A program made the position numbers and the translations under genes. Below the pieces are notes generated by a model. It was not told the DNA's origin. It searched no databases and saw nothing but the letters and a program-made list of their open reading frames with translations. This document shows, in pieces, positions 11,861 through 19,102 of a stretch of DNA of 64,000 nucleotides (within the stretch, counting starts at the first letter, position 1; each line of letters begins with the position of its first letter). The stretch comes from Psychrobacter phenylpyruvicus DSM 7000 = NBRC 102152. Lineage in GTDB: Bacteria > Pseudomonadota > Gammaproteobacteria > Pseudomonadales > Moraxellaceae. The stretch is taken from assembly GCF_000685805.1 (NCBI RefSeq), contig NZ_JMKP01000008.1:1-64000 (forward strand). The letters run 5' to 3'.

Positions 11861-12373
11861 ATGATAAGAATTGGACAAGGTATCGACGTACATGCCTTTT
11901 ATGACAAGTCATCAGAGAGCGCAAATCAAGATAGCGCGGCTCCGCAATTTGTGACATTGGCAGGGGTGCAGATTGAGCATACCCATAGCTTGTTGGCGCA
12001 TTCTGATGGTGATGTGGTATTACATGCTCTAGCTGATGCTTTGCTGGGAGCGTTGGCTTTGGGTGATATTGGCCAACACTTCCCCGATACAGATGATGCT
12101 AATGAAGGTCTAGATTCACGAGTTCTATTGCGTCATGTCTATGATTTAATTCAGCAAAAAGGCTACAAACTGGTTAATGCCGATATTACTGTGGCTTGTG
12201 AACGTCCAAAATTAGCCAAGCATAATTTAGCAATGCGCACCAATATTGCTCAAGACCTAGCCACTGATGTGCAAAACATCAGTGTAAAAGCGACTACCAC
12301 TGAGAAGTTAGGCTTTACCGGTCGTCAAGAAGGTATATTATGCAGTGCTGTGGTTCTCGTGAGTAAACAATAA
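11861..12373 (+). CDS. ispF: 2-C-methyl-D-erythritol 2,4-cyclodiphosphate synthase
   Basis: IspF forms the cyclic diphosphate in the MEP isoprenoid pathway. The zinc ligands are the Asp and His of GIDVHAF and the His in HSLLAHSDGDVVLHAL. The GDIGQHFPDTD loop and the C-terminal segment KATTTEKLGFTGRQEGI are diagnostic. At 170 residues it is about 10 longer than E. coli IspF because of an insert (SSESANQDSAAP) after the first motif. ispD is not adjacent, unlike in many relatives. Confidence 0.95.
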   Translation: MIRIGQGIDVHAFYDKSSESANQDSAAPQFVTLAGVQIEHTHSLLAHSDGDVVLHALADALLGALALGDIGQHFPDTDDANEGLDSRVLLRHVYDLIQQKGYKLVNADITVACERPKLAKHNLAMRTNIAQDLATDVQNISVKATTTEKLGFTGRQEGILCSAVVLVSKQ

Positions 12374-12498
12374 TCTGTGTTGAACATGCATTTTTGTTGC
12401 ATTTTTTGTTACTATCCCCATTAACAATTTAACGTTACTTTTATCCTCCTTACTTCTATTACTGAAGTTTTATACGTGTCTTCTAATAAGGATTTATT

Positions 12499-12831
12499 AT
12501 GACAGATCAAAATCAAGATATCGAAACCCTAATCCGCAACCAAATTAAAGAAAACCCAGTACTTCTTTATATGAAAGGCACGCCGCAATTCCCACAGTGT
12601 GGTTTCTCTGCAAGAGCTATTGAAGTATTGACTCAAATTGGTCGTCCATTTGCTTTCGTTAATATCTTAGAAAACCCTGAAATTCGTGCGACACTGCCGA
12701 AGATTGCAAACTGGCCAACTTTCCCACAATTATGGATTAATGGTGAGTTAATGGGTGGTTCTGATATTATCCTTGAGATGTATCAATCTGGTGAGCTTAA
12801 GCCTTTGGTTGAAGAGCACAGCCCAGCTTAA
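12499..12831 (+). CDS. grxD: Monothiol glutaredoxin (Grx4 type)
   Basis: GrxD binds and transfers [2Fe-2S] clusters with glutathione. The active site QCGFSARA gives the CGFS signature of the monothiol class. KGTPQFP, NWPTFPQLWINGELMGG and the C-terminal SGELKPLV also match. The length of 110 residues is typical. Its leader has AAGGATT before the ATG, and a terminator follows about 70 bases after the stop. Confidence 0.95.
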   Translation: MTDQNQDIETLIRNQIKENPVLLYMKGTPQFPQCGFSARAIEVLTQIGRPFAFVNILENPEIRATLPKIANWPTFPQLWINGELMGGSDIILEMYQSGELKPLVEEHSPA

Positions 12832-12900
12832 TTGTTAAAATTGTGCTAAAAATATTGCACTAAAAACAATAGTACTAAAAATTAAGTTAAATAATAAAAG

Positions 12901-12928
12901 AGCCTCAGAGAGTATCTGGGGCTTTTTT
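12901..12928 (+). terminator. Rho-independent terminator after grxD
   Basis: A 9-bp stem with one G-U pair (12901-12909 with 12915-12923) is followed by six T residues. The A-rich side upstream also fits. Confidence 0.8.
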
Positions 12929-13151
12929 GGTAGTAATGTGGCGCTTAGCTGACGTGTTATGTTTTTGTATGTCAGCGCTTTATAAATCCATAACAATCGC
13001 CATATACCGGTTAAGTAAAAAAACTATTCAATAGGTATGCTTTGGGCATACGCTAAAGACGGGCTGTTGTTTTAATAGCTTTAAATGACTTTAATAGGTT
13101 TAAGCGATAGCTCTAGCATCAGCCCGCTTTTAGAAAATATAGGAATAACAC
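12929..13151. other. Intergenic stretch before the 163-aa gene
   Basis: This stretch and the preceding grxD tail form a 320-base gap without a gene. Apart from the grxD terminator I see only AT-rich sequence, a short repeat of GGCATACGC-like character near 13035, and AGGAAT as the ribosome site of the next gene. No RNA gene is recognised. Confidence 0.5.
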
Positions 13152-13643
13152 ATGACTACAGATGACAAGTTAGTACAAAAACGAAAATTATTAGAAGAGC
13201 AATCAGAAAAAATCAAAGCTATTGCCGACAATGAGGCGCATTCTTCTCTTAAGTGTATCCACTTACTAAGTGTGGCTGGCGGAGCGACTAGCGAGACTTA
13301 TAAAGCCATTGAGCAACGTATAATGATGGATGAAGACACGTATGGCGCTTATCATTTGGCACTCTTGGCGCAGTCAACGGCGGATTTGCCAGTTGATGCT
13401 CGCCAGCTAATTGAGTTAGTGGTTACCAAAGGGCAAGGCAGTCAGCTATTGTCTTTACTAAAAAACTTACCTGTACCGCCAGTTGAAGCGATTAAACAGC
13501 GTATCTTATCTGAAGGAGATCAAGAGATAGTGGCTCAGATGACCGCTTATCTTGAAATAAATCCAGAAGGGATAGGCAGCCAATCATTATTAGGTAACGG
13601 TCAGCACGAGCGTATTGTTCCCATAAGCCAAGTCCAAAACTGA
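13152..13643 (+). CDS. Uncharacterised 163-aa soluble helical protein
   Basis: The ATG has a good ribosome site (AGGAAT) and a terminator closes the gene, so it is probably real. The product is a soluble, mostly helical protein with no signal or membrane segment. It starts with a charged helix (KLVQKRKLLEEQSEKIKAI), then a region around SSLKCIHLLSVAGGATSETY and repeated Leu-rich helices. It could be a helical-repeat or scaffold-like protein, but no named family comes to mind. It stands alone between grxD and nirD. Confidence 0.65.
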   Translation: MTTDDKLVQKRKLLEEQSEKIKAIADNEAHSSLKCIHLLSVAGGATSETYKAIEQRIMMDEDTYGAYHLALLAQSTADLPVDARQLIELVVTKGQGSQLLSLLKNLPVPPVEAIKQRILSEGDQEIVAQMTAYLEINPEGIGSQSLLGNGQHERIVPISQVQN

Positions 13644-13698
13644 TAAGATCAATTAATTACTAAGTTCAACCACAATAATCACCTAAGATAGCTAAAAG

Positions 13699-13728
13699 GC
13701 ACTCAAGATAGTTCTTGAGTGCTTTTTT
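13699..13728 (+). terminator. Rho-independent terminator after the 163-aa gene
   Basis: A perfect 9-bp stem (13699-13707 with 13714-13722) is followed by six T residues. It lies between convergent genes and could also affect the nirBD transcript. Confidence 0.85.
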
Positions 13729-13766
13729 ATTAGGTAGTGTGTTTTTTAATTGCTTTAATAAATGGC

Positions 13767-14144
13767 TTAGGCTGCTATTGCATCTTTTAGGCTGATCATA
13801 ACTTGATCGCCCTGTAAGCTCACATCATAGCAATCTAGTTTAACCGAGTCATCATCTAAACATTGACCCGTGGCTAGGTCAAATCGCTGCTTGTAGATAG
13901 GGGAGGCGATATAGATAACCTCTTGCTCTTTAACGCTACCATCCTCTAAGTCAGTTTTAATAACAGTACCACCTATCAGTCCACGCGATAACACACTCGC
14001 ATTACTAAATGGGTCAAAGTTATCAATGGCGAATAATTGGTCGTCTTTGGTACGGAAAACAGCAACTTGTTTACCCTCTATCAGGGCACAAACACCCCCT
14101 TCTGGGATGATATCATTAAGTTTGCAAATCAATTGAGCAGTCAT
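13767..14144 (-). CDS. nirD: Assimilatory nitrite reductase small subunit
   Basis: NirD is the Rieske-fold partner of NirB in NADH-dependent reduction of nitrite to ammonium. The protein follows E. coli NirD closely (IIPEGGVCALIEGKQVAVFR, then SVLSRGLIGG, then ASPIYKQRFDLATGQC). As in that family, the Cys and His ligands of a true Rieske cluster are absent, so it carries no cluster of its own. GAAGGATT stands before the ATG at 14144, giving 125 residues; the start at 14159 lacks such a site. It lies 45 bases after nirB in one operon. Confidence 0.92.
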   Translation of the reverse strand: MTAQLICKLNDIIPEGGVCALIEGKQVAVFRTKDDQLFAIDNFDPFSNASVLSRGLIGGTVIKTDLEDGSVKEQEVIYIASPIYKQRFDLATGQCLDDDSVKLDCYDVSLQGDQVMISLKDAIAA

Positions 14145-14189
14145 AAGGTAATCCTTCAATATGTATTAATAAAGTGGGTAATGGATATG

Positions 14190-16826
14190 CTAAACGACCG
14201 ATTCTAATACCTGTTTTTCGGTGTCAGTAGCAGGACGGATTTGATCACGTTCGGTCACAAATACCACGTTATCATCGGCCAGCTCGCTATTAACAAAATG
14301 ACGAAAACGTTTTAGCTTCTCTTTGTCAGAGATGGTTTCTTTCCACTCGCAGACATAATTATCAACCAACAATTGCATTTGGTCTTCTAGCTCTTGGACA
14401 ATACCTAAGCTGTCGTCAATAATGACCTGTTTTAGATAATCAAGGCCACCGTCTAGGCTTTCACGCCATTTTGAGGTGCGCTGCAATTTATCCGCGGTTT
14501 TAATATAAAACATGGTAATACGGTCGATATACTTAACGAGGGTGTCGGTATCTAAATCAGTAGCAAATAGTTCGCCATGACGAGGTACCATACCGCCGTT
14601 ACCAGCTACATAAAGGTTCCAACCATTTTCGGTTGCGATAATACCAAAGTCTTTCGACTGAGCTTCAGCGCATTCACGGGTACAACCTGAGACCCCCATC
14701 TTAATTTTGTGTGGTGAGCGCACGCCTTTGTAACGGTCTTCAAGTCTAATGGCAAGACCCATGCTGTCGTCTACGCCGTAGCGACACCAGTTATTACCCA
14801 CACACGATTTTACAGTACGTAGAGATTTACCATAAGCATGACCAGTTTCAAAACCTGCTTCGACCAAACGCTCCCAAATGTCTGGCAGCTGCTCTAATCG
14901 TGCCCCAAATAAGTCCACACGCTGCCCGCCGGTTATCTTGGTATAAAGATTAAAGTCTTTGGCGACCTGACCCAATACAATAAGTTTATCAGCAGTAATT
15001 TCACCACCTGCCACACGAGGTACAACTGAATAGGTGCCATCTTTTTGGATATTGCCTAAGTAATAATCGTTGGTTTCCTGAAGTGGGGCAAGCTCTGTTT
15101 TTAGCACATAATCGTTCCAACATGAAGATAAGATAGAGGCCACGGCAGGCTTACATATCTCACAACCACGGCCGCTACCATGCTCGGTTAATAGTTCATC
15201 AAAGGTTCTGATACCTTGTACCCTTACTAAACTATAAAGCTCTTGTCGCGAATAAGCGAAATGCTCACACAGATCATTATTGACCTCAAAACCAAGCTCG
15301 GTAAGCTGATAAGCCAACACATCTTTCACCATTGGGGCACAGCCACCACAGCCGGTACCGGCCTTAGTACAGCTTTTAACGTCAGCAATTGAATAAGCAC
15401 CTTCATTGACCGCGCCACAAATAGCGCCTTTGGTGACATTGAAGCAAGAACAGATGGTAGCAGTATCGGGAAGGTTATCAACGCCCATAGAGGGCTTTTC
15501 AACATTGGGTAATATTAGGCTTTCGGGATGAGCAGGCAAGTCAATATCATTTAAAAACAACTGCAATAAATTATTGTAGTCTTCGGTATCACCGACCATA
15601 ACAGCGCCCAATAGCTTTTTATTGTCACTACTGGTGACCAGCTTTTTATAAATTCCTTCGTTAGGATTCTGATAAACATAACTTAAACTGCCTTCAGTTT
15701 TGCCGTGAGCATCACCGATACTACCCACATCGACGCCCATAAGTTTAAGCTTGGTGCTCATATCAGCACCGGTAAAAGTTTGCTCAGTATCACCGGCTAT
15801 TTGAGCGGCACAGATACTGGCCATGGTGTAACCCGGCGCTACTAGGCCAAAGATTTTATTGTCCCAAACCGCACACTCACCAATGGCATAAATATCTTCA
15901 TTATTGGTCTGGCAAAAATCATTGATCAAAATACCACCGCGGCCTCCTAAGGTAACGCCGCAATCAGGATTGTTCTTCATTATTGCATCTTGCGGACGGA
16001 TGCCGGCACTAAACAAGATAAGATCTGTATCAAGCTCTGTATCGTCAGTGAACTTCATAGTTAAGAAAGTTTCTTTATCGAGGGCCAACTCATCTTGACT
16101 GTCTTTTTGATGAATATCATGATTGAGTGACACACTGCGATTATGAATAATTTCTTGAGTGTTTTTTCCAGTCAGTACGGTTACACCTAATGCTTCGATT
16201 TTTTTCTTTAAAATCTCACCGCCAGCCGGGTCTAGCTGAACCCCCATAAGCTGAGGCGCAAATTCAACCACATAAGTCTCGAGGCCTAAAGTAACCAAAG
16301 CTTTTGCGGCCTCTAAACCCAACAGACCACCGCCGACAACCACGCCCTTTTTAACGTTGGGCTTGTTTGCCGTGGTAAGAATGTCATCTAAGTCGGCGAT
16401 AGTACGGTACACATGGCAATGTGAATGATTGCCACCTTCGATAGGTGGGACGAAAGGATAGGAGCCCGTGGCCAATACTAGTTTCTCGTAGGAAATACTT
16501 TCTCCGCCTTCCACCGTAATGCTGCGACTGTCACTATCAATATCAACAATTCGTTTATTAAGATGTAGCTTGATACCTGTAGCGTCGTAATGAGCCATGT
16601 CCACCAAGTTTAGTTTGCTAGCATCTTTGTGCTCAAAGTAGCTCGATAAATAAACACGGTCATAAGCGGGGCGGTCTTCTTCAGCAAAGACATGAATGTC
16701 ATACTTTTCATTTAAGCCAAGTTCAATTGCTTTCTCTACAAAATGATGACCAACCATGCCGTTACCAACCACTATTAAATTGGCTTTTTCTTTGCTGTTC
16801 GTTTTATTCATATCTGCCTTACTCAT
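14190..16826 (-). CDS. nirB: Assimilatory nitrite reductase (NADH) large subunit
   Basis: A cytoplasmic sirohaem and FAD enzyme that reduces nitrite to ammonium with NADH. The domains in order are: FAD binding (VVGNGMVGHHF near residue 20), NAD binding (KGVVVGGGLLGLEAAKAL near 165), a BFD-type [2Fe-2S] domain (Cys459, Cys461 and the later CTKAGTGCGGC), and ferredoxin-like plus sirohaem/[4Fe-4S] domains. The four cluster cysteines are Cys675, Cys681, Cys715 and Cys719 (CVGNNWC and SGCTREC). At 878 residues it is near E. coli NirB (847). AAAGGAA precedes the ATG. cobA, needed for its sirohaem, lies in the divergent operon. Confidence 0.96.
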   Translation of the reverse strand: MSKADMNKTNSKEKANLIVVGNGMVGHHFVEKAIELGLNEKYDIHVFAEEDRPAYDRVYLSSYFEHKDASKLNLVDMAHYDATGIKLHLNKRIVDIDSDSRSITVEGGESISYEKLVLATGSYPFVPPIEGGNHSHCHVYRTIADLDDILTTANKPNVKKGVVVGGGLLGLEAAKALVTLGLETYVVEFAPQLMGVQLDPAGGEILKKKIEALGVTVLTGKNTQEIIHNRSVSLNHDIHQKDSQDELALDKETFLTMKFTDDTELDTDLILFSAGIRPQDAIMKNNPDCGVTLGGRGGILINDFCQTNNEDIYAIGECAVWDNKIFGLVAPGYTMASICAAQIAGDTEQTFTGADMSTKLKLMGVDVGSIGDAHGKTEGSLSYVYQNPNEGIYKKLVTSSDNKKLLGAVMVGDTEDYNNLLQLFLNDIDLPAHPESLILPNVEKPSMGVDNLPDTATICSCFNVTKGAICGAVNEGAYSIADVKSCTKAGTGCGGCAPMVKDVLAYQLTELGFEVNNDLCEHFAYSRQELYSLVRVQGIRTFDELLTEHGSGRGCEICKPAVASILSSCWNDYVLKTELAPLQETNDYYLGNIQKDGTYSVVPRVAGGEITADKLIVLGQVAKDFNLYTKITGGQRVDLFGARLEQLPDIWERLVEAGFETGHAYGKSLRTVKSCVGNNWCRYGVDDSMGLAIRLEDRYKGVRSPHKIKMGVSGCTRECAEAQSKDFGIIATENGWNLYVAGNGGMVPRHGELFATDLDTDTLVKYIDRITMFYIKTADKLQRTSKWRESLDGGLDYLKQVIIDDSLGIVQELEDQMQLLVDNYVCEWKETISDKEKLKRFRHFVNSELADDNVVFVTERDQIRPATDTEKQVLESVV

Positions 16827-16846
16827 GATTATTCCTTTAGATGGGT

Positions 16847-16888
16847 GTCAGGTAGCAGGCTAGGGGAGGACCCTTTAAAAGCGCTGAC
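16847..16888 (-). other. Nested hairpin in the nirB leader
   Basis: In the first part of the nirB leader the outer arms GTCAG/CTGAC (16847-16851 and 16884-16888) enclose an AGGG/CCCT stem (16862-16865 and 16871-16874). It could act in leader control of nirB, but the stems are short and may be chance. Confidence 0.25.
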
Positions 16889-16911
16889 TACTTAGTGCCT
16901 ACCGTAATACA

Positions 16912-16927
16912 TTCAATAATCATGCCA
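16912..16927 (-). promoter_or_regulatory. Weak sigma-54-like promoter candidate before nirB
   Basis: On the minus strand TGGCATGATTATTGAA has the -24 TGGCAT and correct spacing, but the -12 part reads TTGAA, where the consensus has TTGC. The normally invariant C is missing. The distance to nirB (about 75 bases from the expected start site) is reasonable. It is listed only because the divergent gene has a far better site. Confidence 0.3.
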
Positions 16928-17310
16928 AGCATCACATATTGCTTCTAAAGGATTCTTTTTAAAGAACGATAAGTAAAAAGGATAGGTTTGATCGAACAAC
17001 AACGCAGAAATAAGTTAACCCAGCCCTATAGGAAAGGGCAGTCAATGAGCTTATATAGCTAATAGGCATTCTTGATAAATGTTTGTATTTTTTTTATTAG
17101 GCATCATTAAACGTCCTGAATTTCTTTTATAAAAGGAAGTGATGGCTTGCTAGGGGATTGAATATTCTTTTATAACAAGCGTTAATTTGGTGCTTAATAA
17201 AATTAAATGGTCATATAAGGACTATTTGAGGGCAAAGTACTAAATTTACTCTAAAAAGTTAACGATGAAATAAATAGTTAACTATAAAATTTATCGAAAT
17301 AACAAATACA

Positions 17311-17326
17311 TGGCACGTAGCTTGCA
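17311..17326 (+). promoter_or_regulatory. Sigma-54 (RpoN) promoter of the nitrate operon
   Basis: TGGCACGTAGCTTGCA matches the -24/-12 consensus TGGCACG-N4-TTGCA at every defined position. GG at 17312-17313 and GC at 17324-17325 are at the required spacing. Transcription should start near 17336, leaving a leader of about 115 bases before the transporter. RpoN promoters need an activator such as NtrC, so nitrogen-limitation control is the natural reading. Confidence 0.8.
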
Positions 17327-17343
17327 ACGACCTTATTAAGTAA

Positions 17344-17393
17344 ACATTAAGTTATATTTTATTTTTCTTATATTTTAAGGTTTAACTTAGTGT
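17344..17393 (+). other. Leader hairpin before the nitrate transporter
   Basis: ACATTAAGTTA (17344-17354) pairs with TAACTTAGTGT (17383-17393) over 11 bases with one G-U pair, enclosing an AT-rich loop. It lies wholly inside the leader predicted from the sigma-54 start. Function unknown. Confidence 0.4.
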
Positions 17394-17451
17394 AAATAAG
17401 TCTGTTTTTATTTGGAGACACAGACAATTTATTTTATTAAAGGAAGCAAGT

Positions 17452-18954
17452 ATGTCGTCTGCAACCCCCGTACCACCCACAAAAGAAAAGCTCAATGTCC
17501 TGTCCTTTGCTGGTAAAAATAAAATCCTACACTTAGGTTGGATGGCATTTTTCCTTACCTTCTTTGTTTGGTTTAACCATGCTCCTTTTCTTTCTGCGAT
17601 TGGAGAAACTCTAGATTTAACCAAACAGCAAGTCAAAACCTTACTTATTTTAAACGTGGCTCTAACTATTCCTGCACGCGTTATTATCGGCATGTTAACC
17701 GATAAATTTGGACCGCGGTTAGTTTATACCTGTATTTTGGCGCTAGGGGCAATTCCCTGTTTTACGTTCGCATTTGCCCAAGACTATACCACTTTAGCTT
17801 TATCACGCTTCATTTTAGGTTTCGTTGGGGCAGGCTTCGTAGTAGGTATTCGTCTAATTAGTGATTGGTTCCCGGCGAACGAATTAGGGGCGGCCGAAGG
17901 TATCTATGGTGGTTGGGGTAACTTTGGTTCAGCAGCTGCAGCTATGTTATTACCGACCATAGCGATTGGTTTTGCAGCGTGGTTTGGCGGTGATGAAGGC
18001 TGGCGCTATGCTTGTGCGACCTCAGGCGTCGTTATGGCTCTATACAGCATTTTGTTTTATAAATTTGTTCGCGACACACCCAAGGGCTCAACTTATTTTA
18101 AACCTAAGAAGTCTGGTGCGATGGGCGTAACCTCTAAAAGCGATTTCTGGTTAATGATGGTATTTAAACTTCCCATGTATTTAGCCTTGGCCTTACTGGC
18201 TTGGAAGCTATCACCCGCTGGTGTTAGTTTGTTGAGTCAGACAGCGGTAAACTTTATCTATATTGGCTTAGCGCTACTGTATGTTTATGAATTTGTGAGT
18301 AGCTATCGTTTTAATAAAGAAGTATTCACTACAGAAGTACCAGAAGCACAGCGCTATGATTTCAAACAAGTCGGCGTATTAAATATTTTATATTTTGCTA
18401 CTTTTGGTTCTGAGTTGGCCGTAGTGTCAATGTTACCGCTTTTTTATCTAGAGACTTTTGAAGTGTCTGTGGTTGCTGCTGGTCTATTAGCATCCTCGTA
18501 TGCCTTTATGAACTTAATGTCTCGTCCAGGTGGTGGTTGGTTAAGTGATCGTTTTGGTCGTAAAAGCACGCTACTTATTTTGACAGCCGGTCTGGCCATT
18601 GGTTACTTCTTAATGGGACTGGTTGACTCTACTTGGCCGATCGCTCTCGCATTACTTATTACCATGTTTTGTTCATTCTTTGTGCAAGCAGGTGAGGGCG
18701 CAGTATTTGCGGTTATTCCCTTGATTAAACGCAGTATGACCGGTCAGTTCGCTGGCATGACCGGTGCTTATGGCAATGTAGGCTCTGTGGTTTATTTAAC
18801 GGTTCTAAGCTTAGTATCTTACCAAGTGTTCTTTATGGTTATTGCCGCTACTGCAGTGATCGGTTTCTTAGCTTTATTTTTATTAAAAGAACCTTCAGGT
18901 GTCATTGTAGAAGAGATGCCAGATGGCAGTTTTGCTGAAATTAGTGTGACCTAA
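17452..18954 (+). CDS. Nitrate/nitrite transporter, MFS (NarK/NasA type)
   Basis: This inner-membrane carrier imports nitrate for assimilation. About twelve hydrophobic helices are seen over 500 residues. The nitrate-porter signatures are present: GFVGAGFVVGIRLISDWF and GGWGNFGSAAAA in the first half, and the second signature region around TGAYGNVGSVVYL in the second. MSRPGGGWLSDRFGRK is the MFS loop. A cytoplasmic stretch and an extra loop lie between helices 6 and 7. The start has AAAGGAAG at good spacing. It is first in a five-gene set (transporter, phosphatase-kinase, reductase, nasA, cobA), divergent from nirBD. The name nasA is used for both the transporter and the reductase in different species, so no symbol is given. 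Confidence 0.92.
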   Translation: MSSATPVPPTKEKLNVLSFAGKNKILHLGWMAFFLTFFVWFNHAPFLSAIGETLDLTKQQVKTLLILNVALTIPARVIIGMLTDKFGPRLVYTCILALGAIPCFTFAFAQDYTTLALSRFILGFVGAGFVVGIRLISDWFPANELGAAEGIYGGWGNFGSAAAAMLLPTIAIGFAAWFGGDEGWRYACATSGVVMALYSILFYKFVRDTPKGSTYFKPKKSGAMGVTSKSDFWLMMVFKLPMYLALALLAWKLSPAGVSLLSQTAVNFIYIGLALLYVYEFVSSYRFNKEVFTTEVPEAQRYDFKQVGVLNILYFATFGSELAVVSMLPLFYLETFEVSVVAAGLLASSYAFMNLMSRPGGGWLSDRFGRKSTLLILTAGLAIGYFLMGLVDSTWPIALALLITMFCSFFVQAGEGAVFAVIPLIKRSMTGQFAGMTGAYGNVGSVVYLTVLSLVSYQVFFMVIAATAVIGFLALFLLKEPSGVIVEEMPDGSFAEISVT

Positions 18955-19000
18955 GTTGTTGCAACCAACTGTCAAAATAAGTTTGTCAAAAAAGTACTCA

Positions 19001-19040
19001 TGAGGTGTAAGGCTTTGATAAATAAAAGCTCTACGCCTCA
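19001..19040 (+). other. Strong hairpin between transporter and kinase genes
   Basis: A 9-bp stem (19001-19009 with 19032-19040, one G-U pair) continues into a 5-bp inner stem (19012-19016 with 19025-19029). No T-run follows. It may set the ratio of transporter to downstream expression by partial termination or by mRNA protection. This is inference. Confidence 0.5.
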
Positions 19041-19102
19041 AATGTTTTATAAGTAAAACAGCTGTATAAAACCAACTCACTAAATAGTACAACAGGAATG
19101 AT

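Larger units (their letters stand above)
16889..17451. promoter_or_regulatory. Divergent nirB/nitrate-transporter control region
   Basis: The 625-base gap from 16827 to 17451 is AT-rich and holds no gene I can support. It contains the sigma-54 promoter at 17311-17326, the weaker reverse candidate, leader hairpins on both sides, and a GCCCT/AGGGC inverted repeat near 17023-17039. About 380 bases lie between the sigma-54 site and the nirB side, enough for binding sites of an NtrC-like enhancer protein. I could not identify such sites with confidence. Confidence 0.55.

Noticed and set aside
16912-16927. Reverse-strand sigma-54-like site as the proven nirB promoter
   Set aside because: It lacks the near-invariant C of the -12 element, so it is kept only as a weak candidate.
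17023-17039. GCCCT/AGGGC hairpin in the nitrate control region as an ANTAR (NasR/NasT) leader
   Set aside because: The loop has seven bases and lacks the A1/G4 hexaloop pair, there is only one hairpin, and it lies upstream of both predicted transcript starts.
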